Positions 16,399-24,427 of a DNA stretch of 42,167 nt are shown in pieces (position 1 is the stretch's first letter; each line of letters opens with the position of its first letter). The notes beneath the pieces were generated by a model. It was not told the DNA's origin and ran no database searches. It worked only from the letters and a program-made list of their open reading frames with translations. The stretch comes from Castellaniella sp049650445 (lineage in GTDB: Bacteria; Pseudomonadota; Gammaproteobacteria; Burkholderiales; Burkholderiaceae_B), in NCBI RefSeq assembly GCF_049650445.1, contig NZ_JBASAD010000005.1, positions 1 to 42,167 on the forward strand, read 5' to 3'. The position numbers and the translations under genes are program-made.

Positions 16399-17480
16399 GC
16401 CTTGCGTCCTTCTGATGAAAGCGATCCATCGGCCGTCGGGGCGGCAGCCGCGTCAGCCTGCGCATAGCGCGGCGGCGGGACGTCCAGACCGGGACGGTCA
16501 GGCCCGGTGCCCTGGCCGGGGTCCGGAATGACGCTGCCCAGCCCCGTCCCCGCGCGTTCGCGCAGCAGGTAGACGGGTCGGCCCTTGACCTCGGTGAAGA
16601 TGCGGGCGATGTATTCGCCCACCACCCCCAGCGACATCAGATTGACCCCGGCGAAAAACAGGATCACGGTGATCAGGGTGGCCCAGCCGCGCACCGCATC
16701 GCCATAGAGCAGATGCCACACGATGATGAGCAGACCGTACATGAAGGCCAGCAACGCGATGCAGGCGCCCATCAGGCTGAGCAGGCGCAACGGCCAGGTG
16801 GTGAAGGCCGTCAGCCCGTCCACGGCGAAGCGCAGCAGCTTCAACGGCCGGAAACGGCTGACGCCGTGCAGCCGCTGAGGCGGCGTGTAAGCCATGGCCT
16901 CGGACTGAAAACCGACCCAGGCGAACAGGCCCTTCATGAAGCGGTCGCGCTCTGGCAGTTGCTTCAGGGCGTCGACCACGGCCCGATCCATCAGGCGGAA
17001 GTCACCCGCGTTGGGCGGCACGCCCAGGCCGTCGGACGTTCGCATCAGGGCGTAGAACAGCCGGGTGCCGACCCGCTTGAACCAGGTCTCGTCGTCGCGC
17101 GTGGCACGCACGGCGTAGATCATGTGCACCCCGGCGCGCCAGCGCGCCAGCATGGCGGGGATCATGTCCGGCGGGTGCTGCATGTCGGCGTCCAGGCAGA
17201 CCACGGCATCGCCGCGCGCGGCCTCCAGGCCGGCGGTCAGGGCGGCTTCCTTGCCGAAATTGCGCGACAGGCGCAGATAGACGATTTCCGGATGCAGGCT
17301 GGTCCAGTGGCGCATCAGGTCCGGCGTGCCATCGGTGCTGCCGTCGTCGACGACGATGATTTCCGGCGTGCAACCCTCCTGGCGCGACAACATGGCCAGC
17401 AACTCCGGCAGCAGCACGCCCAGATTGGCCTGTTCGTTCAGGCAAGGAATGACGCAGGACAGAGTGACGGGTTCGGGCAT
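16395..17480 (-). CDS. lgmA: Polyprenyl-phosphate glycosyltransferase (GT2, LgmA-like)
   Basis: 361-residue GT2 enzyme of the ArnC/GtrB/dolichol-phosphate mannosyltransferase type. The GT-A domain shows LSCVIPCLNEQANL, EIIVVDDGSTDGT, RNFGKEAALTAGL and the metal-binding DADMQHPPD. Two transmembrane helices follow at ~residues 235-300 and then a polar ~60-residue Pro/Ala/Gly-rich tail. It would load a sugar (GlcNAc in the Bordetella scheme) onto undecaprenyl phosphate on the cytoplasmic side. The start at 17480 (MPEPVTLS) fits the family but has no strong ribosome site. It heads the minus-strand lgm-like genes and overlaps lgmB by 4 nt. Confidence 0.85.
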   Translation of the reverse strand: MPEPVTLSCVIPCLNEQANLGVLLPELLAMLSRQEGCTPEIIVVDDGSTDGTPDLMRHWTSLHPEIVYLRLSRNFGKEAALTAGLEAARGDAVVCLDADMQHPPDMIPAMLARWRAGVHMIYAVRATRDDETWFKRVGTRLFYALMRTSDGLGVPPNAGDFRLMDRAVVDALKQLPERDRFMKGLFAWVGFQSEAMAYTPPQRLHGVSRFRPLKLLRFAVDGLTAFTTWPLRLLSLMGACIALLAFMYGLLIIVWHLLYGDAVRGWATLITVILFFAGVNLMSLGVVGEYIARIFTEVKGRPVYLLRERAGTGLGSVIPDPGQGTGPDRPGLDVPPPRYAQADAAAAPTADGSLSSEGRKA

Positions 17481-17620
17481 GATAGAGGAGCGCCGATGAG
17501 ACGCGTGCGACGAAAGCCAGGAGAACGAATGAAGGTTTCGATGATAACTGAACGCCAGGGCCAACGGGCACCCCGCCGCTGGCCGACCGGTTCTTATTTT
17601 TGAAGGAATACAGCGACCTT

Positions 17621-17658
17621 TTGCGATTCGCCATTAAGATAACTACAATATGAATCTT
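17621..17658 (+). promoter_or_regulatory. Promoter with NsrR-like operator
   Basis: TTGCGA (17621-17626) and TACAAT (17644-17649) are spaced exactly 17 nt. A 23-bp imperfect palindrome, AAGAT (17636-17640) to ATCTT (17654-17658), covers the -10 box; its right half reads AAGATTCATATT on the minus strand, close to the known NsrR half-site AAGATGYATTT. It lies 22 nt before the globin start and the operon encodes NsrR itself, so NO-relieved autorepression is expected. Confidence 0.75.
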
Positions 17659-17680
17659 TAAAACCTCACCCAGCCGCCGC

Positions 17681-18103
17681 ATGGAAGACACGCCCGCCTG
17701 CACCGAGGACGAAATCACGACCCTCGTCCACCATTTCTACCGCCGCGTCCGCCAGGACGCGGTCCTGGGGCCGATCTTCGACGCCCACATCGACGACTGG
17801 GACGAACACCTGGAACGCATGGTGCGCTTCTGGTCGTCGCTGCTGCTGCGCACCGGCACCTACAGTGGCACGCCGATGCCGCGTCATATCGCCCTGCCGG
17901 GCCTGGAAGGCCCGATGTTCGTGCGCTGGCTGGACCTGTTTCGCGACACACTGGGCGAATTCGACAATCCGGCCTTCGTCGCCCAGGCCGAGGATTTCGC
18001 CCAACGCATCGCCCGCAGTCTCTGGTACGGCTATCAGATCAGCCGCCAACCCGACCAACCCGTGACGGAGTTCGACGCCCATGTCCCGCCTGCTCAACAT
18101 TGA
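17681..18103 (+). CDS. Group III truncated hemoglobin
   Basis: 140-residue heme protein of the trHb3 class. Family landmarks: LVHHFYRRVRQD in helix B, MVRFWSSLLLRTGTYSGTPM, the His of MPRHIALPGL (residue 69, probable heme ligand) and the Trp of VRWLDLFRD. trHb3 proteins bind O2 and NO; in Campylobacter the homologue belongs to the nitrosative stress response. Here it is first in a trHb3-nnrS-nsrR operon with an NsrR-like site upstream, which supports a role in NO handling. The end overlaps nnrS by 23 bp. Confidence 0.9.
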   Translation: MEDTPACTEDEITTLVHHFYRRVRQDAVLGPIFDAHIDDWDEHLERMVRFWSSLLLRTGTYSGTPMPRHIALPGLEGPMFVRWLDLFRDTLGEFDNPAFVAQAEDFAQRIARSLWYGYQISRQPDQPVTEFDAHVPPAQH

Positions 18104-19385
18104 GGAACCGGCCGCCGCCCCGTCGCGGCCGTCCATGACGGCCTTTCTGGCCCTGGGGTTCCGGCCGCTGTACCTGGCCGGCGCCGCCTGGGCGCTGATC
18201 TCCATCGCCTTGTGGATCTTCGCCCCGCAGGTGCTGAACGGCCCCCTGCCCCAGGTCTACTGGCACGCCCACGAAATGCTGTGGGGCTTCATCATCACCA
18301 TCGCGGTCGGCTTCCTGCTCACCGCCAGCGCCACCTGGACCGGCTTCAATCCTCTCGCCGGCCGCGCCCTGGGCGGGCTGTGCCTGCTGTGGCTCGTCGC
18401 CCGCGTCGGCTTCCTGACGGGCGGACTGGCGGGCTTCTGGATCGCTACCGCAGCCGAAGTGCTGTTCTTCCTGGTCGCCGCGATCAGTCTGCTGCGCGTC
18501 ATGGTCAAAGGCCGCAGCCGCCGCAACTACGGCCTGCCGGTGCTCATGCTGGCGCTGGGCGCTGCCGACCTGCTGTACCTGCTGGCGGCCCTGCGCGGCG
18601 ACTACGTGCTGCTGATGCAGCGCTTCGACCTGGGCCTGATCGGCATGGCGGTGATCGCCCTGCTGATCGCCCGCCGCGTCATTCCCTTCTTTTCCATGCG
18701 CATGGTCCAGGGCCTGCAGATCCCCATGCTGACCCGCTCCGGCCATGTCCAGATGGTCTTCAGCGCCCTGGCGCTGGTGGCCGGGGTGCTGATGCAGATC
18801 GTGCCGCCTGCCGCCGGCGGGCCGGCCTTCCTGCCGCTGCTCATGGCCTTCAGCCTGGCGCTGACCGGGCTGATCAGCCTGGGCCAGTTGCTGGCCTGGA
18901 AGCCGCTGGCGGTGCTGCGCAAGCCCATGCTGTGGATTCTGTATCTGGGCTACGCCTTCATCGGCATCGGCTTGCTGGTCGCGGCGGTTCAAGTCAGCGG
19001 CCTGCTCGATCCCGCCCTGCTGCGCGGCCTGCTGGCACGCAGCGCCACCCACGTCCATCTGATCGGCATGGCCGGCTTCTGCATCCTGATCATCGGCATG
19101 CTGACCCGCACGGCGCTGGGTCACCTGGGGCGTCCGCTGGCCCTGGACCGCAGCATGCTGGCCAGCTACTGGCTGATGATTGCCGCCGTCGTCTTCCGGC
19201 TGGCGGCGCTGTGGCCTTCGACCGCCAGTCAGCCCCTGCTGCATCTGGCCGCCTGCGCCTGGATCCTGTGCCTGGGCCTGTATCTGTGGCGCTTCGCACC
19301 GATGCTGATCCGCCCCCGGCCGGACAAGCCTGCGCCCACCGTCGCGCCGCCCCAGGCCGCCGCCCAGCCGACCCAGGCGCGCTGA
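18081..19385 (+). CDS. nnrS: NnrS family heme/copper membrane protein
   Basis: 434-residue protein with about twelve hydrophobic helices. The NnrS signature HAHEMLWGF (near residue 60) is followed by VGFLLTASATWTG; RRVIPFFSMRM and THVHLIGMAGF supply further conserved His/Arg positions. NnrS proteins bind heme and copper and protect against nitric oxide by limiting formation of nitrosyl-iron species. Translation starts inside the globin gene; nsrR follows 25 bp later. The only charged, proline-rich part is the short C-terminal tail. Confidence 0.93.
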   Translation: MSRLLNIEEPAAAPSRPSMTAFLALGFRPLYLAGAAWALISIALWIFAPQVLNGPLPQVYWHAHEMLWGFIITIAVGFLLTASATWTGFNPLAGRALGGLCLLWLVARVGFLTGGLAGFWIATAAEVLFFLVAAISLLRVMVKGRSRRNYGLPVLMLALGAADLLYLLAALRGDYVLLMQRFDLGLIGMAVIALLIARRVIPFFSMRMVQGLQIPMLTRSGHVQMVFSALALVAGVLMQIVPPAAGGPAFLPLLMAFSLALTGLISLGQLLAWKPLAVLRKPMLWILYLGYAFIGIGLLVAAVQVSGLLDPALLRGLLARSATHVHLIGMAGFCILIIGMLTRTALGHLGRPLALDRSMLASYWLMIAAVVFRLAALWPSTASQPLLHLAACAWILCLGLYLWRFAPMLIRPRPDKPAPTVAPPQAAAQPTQAR

Positions 19386-19410
19386 TGCCGACCCCGATCC
19401 AGGACATGCC

Positions 19411-19860
19411 ATGCGCCTGACCAACATGAGCGACTACGCGGTGCGGCTGCTGATCCACCTGGGCCGCCACCGCGATCGCCTCTGCACGATCGCCGAGATC
19501 GCCCAGGTCTACGGGATTTCCGAACCGCACCTGATGAAGATCACGCACCGCCTGGCCCAGCGCGGCTGGATCCGCACGGTGCGCGGCAAGCATGGCGGCA
19601 TGGAACTGGCCCACGAACCCGGCGACATCCGCCTGGGGGCGCTGATCCGCGACATGGAAAACGACCTGGCGCTGGTCGAGTGCATGGGCGCCGACAACCA
19701 CTGCATCCTGAGCGGCTGCTGCGGCCTGACCCCCATCGTCGCGGGCGCACTGAAGGCCTTCATGGACCATCTGGACGCCCATACCCTGGCCGACGTGATC
19801 CCGCCCGCGACGCCCGGCGTGATTCGCATCACGCCGGAACGCAAGCCCGCTCGGGCTTAG
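19411..19860 (+). CDS. nsrR: NO-sensing Rrf2-family repressor NsrR
   Basis: 149-residue Rrf2 transcription factor. The winged-helix part (residues 1-65) begins MRLTNMSDYAVRLL and includes IAEIAQVYGISEPHLMKI and VRGKHGGMEL. The cluster-binding cysteines are Cys91, Cys98 and Cys103/104, close to the C-x5-C-x5-C pattern of NsrR; spacing here is slightly different and has an extra adjacent Cys. NsrR's 2Fe-2S or 4Fe-4S cluster is destroyed by NO, releasing target promoters. AGGA lies 7 nt before the ATG. It closes the operon and very likely represses it through the palindrome at 17636-17658. Confidence 0.92.
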   Translation: MRLTNMSDYAVRLLIHLGRHRDRLCTIAEIAQVYGISEPHLMKITHRLAQRGWIRTVRGKHGGMELAHEPGDIRLGALIRDMENDLALVECMGADNHCILSGCCGLTPIVAGALKAFMDHLDAHTLADVIPPATPGVIRITPERKPARA

Positions 19861-19870
19861 TGGGCGCGAC

Positions 19871-19913
19871 CCTTTTGCCGCCGGGCCGTCCCAAGGCAAA
19901 AAGCGCCCCCTCG
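19871..19913. repeat. Dispersed palindromic intergenic repeat, copy 2 (partial, inverted)
   Basis: Between the convergent nsrR and serA stops. Read on the minus strand it gives GAGGGGGCGCTTTT, then CTTGGGACGGCCCGGCGG, the right-hand half of the elements at 4686 and 21141. It may act as the shared transcription end for both genes. Confidence 0.6.
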
Positions 19914-19915
19914 GA

Positions 19916-21115
19916 TCACACCCGATCGCAGCGAATCGTGATCGGGTGGCGCCGCAGACCCTCGATGACCTGATCGGTGGCCTCGCCGTCGACGTCGGTG
20001 ATGGCATAGCCGATCTTGCCGCGCGTCTGCAGTTGCTGGCTGACGATGTTCAGGCCGTATTCGCCCATCAGGTTGCTGAGCGCGCCCATGGCGCCCGGCA
20101 CGTTCTGGTGGATGTGGATGATGCGCGCCGCGCCCGCCTGCTCGTGGTAGGCGATTTCCGGAAAATTGACGGCACCCTTGGTCGTGCCGCTGCTGATGAA
20201 ACGCTTGAGCTTTTCGGCGACCTCGCGGCCGATGTTTTCCTGGGATTCCTGGGTGCTGCCGCCGATGTGCGGCGTCAGGATCACGTTCTGCAGGCCGCGC
20301 AGGGGGCTGTCCAGCGCTTCGTCGCGGCTCTTGGGTTCGGTGGGGAACACGTCGATGGCGGCGCCCGACAGGTGGCCGGATTTCAGCGCGCGCTGCAGCG
20401 CGGGGATGTCCACCACCGTGCCGCGCGAGGCATTGATCAGGATGCTGCCCGGACGCATGGCGGCGATGGCGTCGGCGTCGAGCAGGTTGGTCGTGTCCTT
20501 GCCGCCGGGCACGTGCAAGGTCACCACATCGGCCTGGGCCAGGAATTTCTTCAGCGAGGACGTGGCGTGGGCGTTGCCCAGGGGCAGCTTGGCCTCGATG
20601 TCGTGGTAGATCACCCGCATGCCGAAGGACTCGGCCAGAATGCCGACCTGCGAACCGATATTGCCGTAGCCGACGATCCCCAACGTCTTGCCGCGCGCCT
20701 CGTAGGCGCCATCGGCGGTCTTGTCCCAGAAGCCTTCGTGCACGCGGGCGTTCTTTTCAGGGATGCGGCGCAGCAACAGAATGGCCTCGCCCAATACCAG
20801 TTCGGCCACCGAGCGGGTATTGGAGAACGGCGCGTTGAATACCGGAACCCCCTTCAAGGCGGCGGTTTCCAGATCCACCTGGTTGGTGCCGATGCAGAAG
20901 CAGCCGATGGCGCGCAGATCCGGCAGATCACTCAGCACGGCCTGGTCGAGATGGGTCCGGGAACGGATGCCGACCGCGTACGCGCCCTGAAGCGCCTCGC
21001 GCAGGGCATCGCCCGAGAGCGCCCCCGCGTGCGAGACGACATCGTCGAACCCCGCTGCGACGAAGACTTCCCGGGCGCTGGCGTGTATGTTTTCGAACAG
21101 GACTATGCGTGGCAT
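19916..21115 (-). CDS. serA: D-3-phosphoglycerate dehydrogenase
   Basis: First enzyme of serine synthesis, oxidising 3-phosphoglycerate with NAD. 399 residues, E. coli-type architecture: substrate domain, Rossmann domain with GIVGYGNIGSQ, active-site segments NASRGTVVD (Arg) and LTPHIGGST (His), and a C-terminal ACT domain (~325-399; VPGAMGALSNLMGEYGLNI) that usually mediates serine feedback. The start at 21115 (MPRIVLFENIH) is the family start; the frame extends upstream into the repeat element without support. Convergent with nsrR. Confidence 0.95.
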   Translation of the reverse strand: MPRIVLFENIHASAREVFVAAGFDDVVSHAGALSGDALREALQGAYAVGIRSRTHLDQAVLSDLPDLRAIGCFCIGTNQVDLETAALKGVPVFNAPFSNTRSVAELVLGEAILLLRRIPEKNARVHEGFWDKTADGAYEARGKTLGIVGYGNIGSQVGILAESFGMRVIYHDIEAKLPLGNAHATSSLKKFLAQADVVTLHVPGGKDTTNLLDADAIAAMRPGSILINASRGTVVDIPALQRALKSGHLSGAAIDVFPTEPKSRDEALDSPLRGLQNVILTPHIGGSTQESQENIGREVAEKLKRFISSGTTKGAVNFPEIAYHEQAGAARIIHIHQNVPGAMGALSNLMGEYGLNIVSQQLQTRGKIGYAITDVDGEATDQVIEGLRRHPITIRCDRV

Positions 21116-21140
21116 CTTGACCCTTTCCCAAGCAATGAAA

Positions 21141-21214
21141 AATGGCCCCCCACGCTGCGCCTGCGGCTTGCTGCCCCCGAGGGGGGCGCTTTTCATCTTG
21201 GGGCGGCCCGACGA
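21141..21214. repeat. Dispersed palindromic intergenic repeat, copy 3
   Basis: Located just upstream of serA. It begins GCCCCCCACGCTGCGCCTG, has a CCCCCGAGGGGGG core able to form a stem, and ends CTTGGGGCGGCCCGACG, matching copy 1 at both ends. It is non-coding. Confidence 0.7.
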
Positions 21215-21251
21215 TGAAAACGTCCATTGTGCAATATTTCAAGCTTCACGT

Positions 21252-21280
21252 CAGGGTCATCCCTAATCGAAGCAGGGTCA
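21252..21280 (+). promoter_or_regulatory. 21-bp-spaced direct repeat upstream of EutR-like gene
   Basis: CAGGGTCA occurs at 21252-21259 and again at 21273-21280, exactly 21 bp (two helical turns) apart and about 70 bp before the regulator's start. Such spacing is typical of AraC-family operators. The first copy continues as AGGGTCATCCCTAAT, which recurs nearly unchanged (AGGGACATCCCTGAT) before the TRAP operon. Autoregulation is inferred. Confidence 0.5.
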
Positions 21281-21348
21281 AACCCCCCGATTTTTCCAGG
21301 TATGCTTTTCGGGTTCAGTAGCCTCTGTGCCCTTTTCAGGAGAACCCG

Positions 21349-22338
21349 GTGGCGCCCCCGACCTCTGAGCCCGCTGTCCCGCCCAGGAAACCGCGTCTGT
21401 TGCGGCGGGAACGCGTTGCGCACGATGCCGAGGACCATGCACACAACCTGAGCCAATGGGAACAAAGCTACAGCCAGTTCTCGTCGGGGCGCTTCGAGGG
21501 GCGCCTGACCGAACTCTGGCTGCCCGGCCTGCAGATTTTCCAGGAAACGGCCAACCAGGCCCTGCGCCAGTCCTGCGCCGCCTGGAACGACGCGCTGTGG
21601 TTCGGCCTGCCCGCCCCCGGCGTGCCGGCCTCGCGCCTGGATGCCCAGCCAGTCCAGGGCGACACCCTGCTGTTTCGCCAGGGCGGCTGTGAATTCGAAC
21701 TGAGCACGCCCGAACACTGCCAGCTTTTTGGCATCGTCATCGACAGGACGCTGTTCGACGAGCACTTCCCCTACGCCGACGCCATGCGCCTGCCCGGTCA
21801 GGGCGGCACTCTGGGCGTGCCGCCCGAGCATTTCCAGCGCATCCTCGGCACGCTGCGCCAGGCGCTGTTTCCGCCCGACACGCGGCCCCCTTCCACCCCC
21901 GAGCAGATCCTCGATCTGCAGGAAACCGTGCTGGATCAACTGGGCACCGCCCTGGCGCACGGCAGCGCTCCGCCCCGGGGGGCCCATTATTCCCGCATCC
22001 GCCACAGCCACCAGGTGGTCGGCCAGGCCTGCGAACTGGTGCTGGCACAACCCAGCCAGCGTCTGTCGATCGCCGACCTCTGCCGCCAGATGCACGTCAG
22101 CCGCCGCACGCTGCAATATTGTTTCCAAGAGGTAGCCGGCCTGTCGCCGCTTACCTACCTGCGCATCCTCAAGCTGAACCAGGTCCGCCGCAGACTGCGC
22201 AGCACCGACGACCTGGCCAACCGGGTCACCCAGGCCGCCACGACCTGGGGCTTCGAGCACCTGGGCCAGTTCTCCCGCGATTACCGCCGACTGTTCGGCG
22301 AACTGCCGTCCAGCACCCTGCGCCATCCGGCCGACTGA
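21349..22338 (+). CDS. AraC-family regulator, EutR-like
   Basis: 329-residue transcription factor. The C-terminal two-HTH domain (~225-325) has LSIADLCRQMHVSRRTLQYCFQE and AATTWGFEHLGQFSRDYRRLFGELPS. The N-terminal sensor part resembles E. coli EutR, the activator of ethanolamine utilisation: LSQWEQSYSQFSSGRFEGRL, ALRQSCAAWNDALWFGLPAP and GGCEFELSTPEH line up with EutR segments. Translation starts at GTG 21349, chosen because AGGAGA lies 5 nt upstream. The gene is followed at once by the TRAP/GS-like operon and probably activates it. Inducer by analogy: ethanolamine or a related amino alcohol (inference). Confidence 0.87.
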   Translation: MAPPTSEPAVPPRKPRLLRRERVAHDAEDHAHNLSQWEQSYSQFSSGRFEGRLTELWLPGLQIFQETANQALRQSCAAWNDALWFGLPAPGVPASRLDAQPVQGDTLLFRQGGCEFELSTPEHCQLFGIVIDRTLFDEHFPYADAMRLPGQGGTLGVPPEHFQRILGTLRQALFPPDTRPPSTPEQILDLQETVLDQLGTALAHGSAPPRGAHYSRIRHSHQVVGQACELVLAQPSQRLSIADLCRQMHVSRRTLQYCFQEVAGLSPLTYLRILKLNQVRRRLRSTDDLANRVTQAATTWGFEHLGQFSRDYRRLFGELPSSTLRHPAD

Positions 22339-22352
22339 GCCCTCGACGCACT

Positions 22353-22404
22353 AGGGACATCCCTGATTTTGCCGAAATCCGATAAAGCGGTGCCGAAAAC
22401 CGAT
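22353..22404 (+). promoter_or_regulatory. Candidate EutR-like operator of the TRAP operon
   Basis: Two 13-bp direct repeats, GCCGAAATCCGAT (22371-22383) and GCCGAAAACCGAT (22392-22404), are spaced exactly 21 bp and match at 12 of 13 positions. Just upstream is AGGGACATCCCTGAT (22353-22367), shared with the regulator's own promoter. The downstream copy lies where a -35 box would fall if GGATAG at 22422 is the -10, as for a class II activator site. The remainder to 22513 shows no other feature. Confidence 0.6.
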
Positions 22405-22513
22405 GTCCGGCTGCCGCTTTTGGATAGCCGCGCGCGCGCCGCCGGCGCACCATCCTCTCAAAGAACCCCGGCAGAGTCCAAGCACCGGACCGACCGCCGA
22501 CCAGGAGGAGCGC

Positions 22514-23026
22514 GTGCCCCACTTCATCAGGCTCTATGTACGCTGGGTGGACCGGATCAACCGGTTCATCGGGCGCTTCGCCATGTACTTCGTGCTGATC
22601 ATGATGATCGGCTTTCTGTATGCAGCCGTCGTCCGTGTGGGTTTCAACATCTACACCAACTGGATGATGGAAAGCGCCCAGTTCCTGCTGTCGGCCTACT
22701 ACCTGCTGGGCGGGGGCTATTCGATGCAGCTCAACGCCCACGTCCGCATGGATCTGTTCTATTCACGCTGGTCGCCGCGCACGCGGGCCACGGTGGACAT
22801 GATCACGATCTGGATGGTGATCGTCTTCCTCGTCTTCCTGCTGCTGGGCGGCATTTCCAGTTCTGAATACGCCCTGGTCCACCATCAGCGCAACTACACC
22901 GCCTGGGCGCCGCCGCTGGCCCCCATCAAGATCATCATGACCTTCGGCATCTTCATGATGCTGCTGCAAACCATCGCCACGTTCTTTCGAGATCTGGCCG
23001 CCGCCTGCGGCAAGGAGATCGAATGA
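22514..23026 (+). CDS. TRAP transporter small permease (DctQ type)
   Basis: 170-residue protein with four transmembrane helices, the small membrane subunit of a tripartite ATP-independent periplasmic importer. The start is GTG 22514: AGGAGG at 22503-22508 is 5 nt upstream, and the product then begins at VPHFIRLYVRWVDRINRF as usual for DctQ. The longer frame from 22403 lacks a ribosome site. The stop overlaps the large permease start (ATGA), so the two subunits are translated together. Confidence 0.88.
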   Translation: MPHFIRLYVRWVDRINRFIGRFAMYFVLIMMIGFLYAAVVRVGFNIYTNWMMESAQFLLSAYYLLGGGYSMQLNAHVRMDLFYSRWSPRTRATVDMITIWMVIVFLVFLLLGGISSSEYALVHHQRNYTAWAPPLAPIKIIMTFGIFMMLLQTIATFFRDLAAACGKEIE

Positions 23027-24351
23027 GCCACGAACTGATCACCCTGACCATGTTTTCCTCGCTGCTGATCCTGATGTCCACAGGGCAGCGGGTCTACGGC
23101 GTGGTGGGTTTCATCGGCGCCACGGCGGCCTACTTCCTGTGGGGCGGCAACGACATCGAAATGCCGTTCAACGCCACCTTCACGGTCCTGAACTGGTTTG
23201 CCCTGCTGACCCTGCCCCTGTTCGTCTTCATGGGTTTCATGCTGTCGGAATCGGGCCTGGCCGACAGGCTCTACCGCATGTTCCACGTCTGGATGGGCTC
23301 CATGCCCGGCGGCCTGGGCATCGGCACCATCGGCCTGATGGTGATGATTTCCGCCATGAACGGGCTGAGCGTGGCCGGCATGGCCATCGGCGCCAGCGTG
23401 GCCCTGCCCCAGATGATGCGGCGCGGCTACGACAAAGTCATGATCACCGGCGTGATCCAGGCGGGCAGTTCGCTGGGCATCCTGATCCCGCCCAGCATCG
23501 TGCTGGTGCTGTACGCCATGATCGCCCGCCAGCCCGTGCTGCAACTGTGGCTGGGCGGCATTCTGCCCGGCCTGCTGATGGCACTGCTGTTCACGGTGTA
23601 CATCTACGTACGCTGCCGGATCAGCCCGGAACTGGGCCCGCCGCTGTCCGAAGAAGAGCGCCGCGCCGCCGAACCCGAAAAATGGCGTCTGCTGGCCGAA
23701 GGCATCCTGCCGCTGGTGATCTTCGCCGTCATGATGGGCTGCTTCATCACCGGCGTCACCAGCCTGGTCGAGACCTCGGCCCTGGGTGCCGGACTGGCCA
23801 CCCTGGCGGCCGCCCTCAAGCGCCGCCTGAGCAAAGCCGTCATGGAGTCCTGCCTGCGCCAGACGCTCAGCGTGAGCTGCATGTTCATGTGGATCATCCT
23901 GGCGGCGCTGTGCTTCGGCGCGGTCTACGACGGACTGGGCGCCATCAAGGCCATCGAGAAACTGCTGCTGAACGACCTGGAACTGAGCCGCTGGACCATC
24001 CTGATCATCATGATGCTGTCCTTCATCGTGCTGGGCATGTTCCTGGACGACACCGCCATGCTGGTGATCGTCGCGCCGCTCTACATCCCGCTGATCAAGG
24101 TCCTGGGCTTCAGCCCGATCTGGTTCGGCATCCTCTACACCATCACCTGCCAGCTGGCCTACATCATTCCACCCTTTGGCTACAACCTGTTCCTGATGCG
24201 GGCCATGGCGCCGCCTGAAATCACCATCGTCGACATCTACAAATCCATCGTGCCCTTCGCGCTGCTGATGATGATCACCCTGGCGATCATCATGATCTTC
24301 CCGCAGATCGCGCTGTGGCTGCCTGACCTGTATTCCAACCGCGCCCGATAG
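23023..24351 (+). CDS. TRAP transporter large permease (DctM type)
   Basis: 442-residue membrane protein with about a dozen helices, the ion-coupled channel of the TRAP importer. Features of the family: FVFMGFMLSESGLADRLYR, MPGGLGIGTIG, GVIQAGSSLGILIPPSI and GMFLDDTAMLVIVAPLYIP. It overlaps the small permease by 4 nt and is followed after 76 bp by the binding protein gene. Confidence 0.94.
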   Translation: MSHELITLTMFSSLLILMSTGQRVYGVVGFIGATAAYFLWGGNDIEMPFNATFTVLNWFALLTLPLFVFMGFMLSESGLADRLYRMFHVWMGSMPGGLGIGTIGLMVMISAMNGLSVAGMAIGASVALPQMMRRGYDKVMITGVIQAGSSLGILIPPSIVLVLYAMIARQPVLQLWLGGILPGLLMALLFTVYIYVRCRISPELGPPLSEEERRAAEPEKWRLLAEGILPLVIFAVMMGCFITGVTSLVETSALGAGLATLAAALKRRLSKAVMESCLRQTLSVSCMFMWIILAALCFGAVYDGLGAIKAIEKLLLNDLELSRWTILIIMMLSFIVLGMFLDDTAMLVIVAPLYIPLIKVLGFSPIWFGILYTITCQLAYIIPPFGYNLFLMRAMAPPEITIVDIYKSIVPFALLMMITLAIIMIFPQIALWLPDLYSNRAR

Positions 24352-24427
24352 GCCCTGGCGCCCATCGGATCACACAACACGGGCAGCGGCGCGCGGGTCG
24401 CCCGCCCGACACCGGAGGACAGCACCC

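Noticed and set aside
22361..22513. Longer DctQ from ATG 22403
   Set aside because: It would begin inside the presumed operator and lacks a ribosome site, whereas GTG 22514 has AGGAGG at 5 nt.
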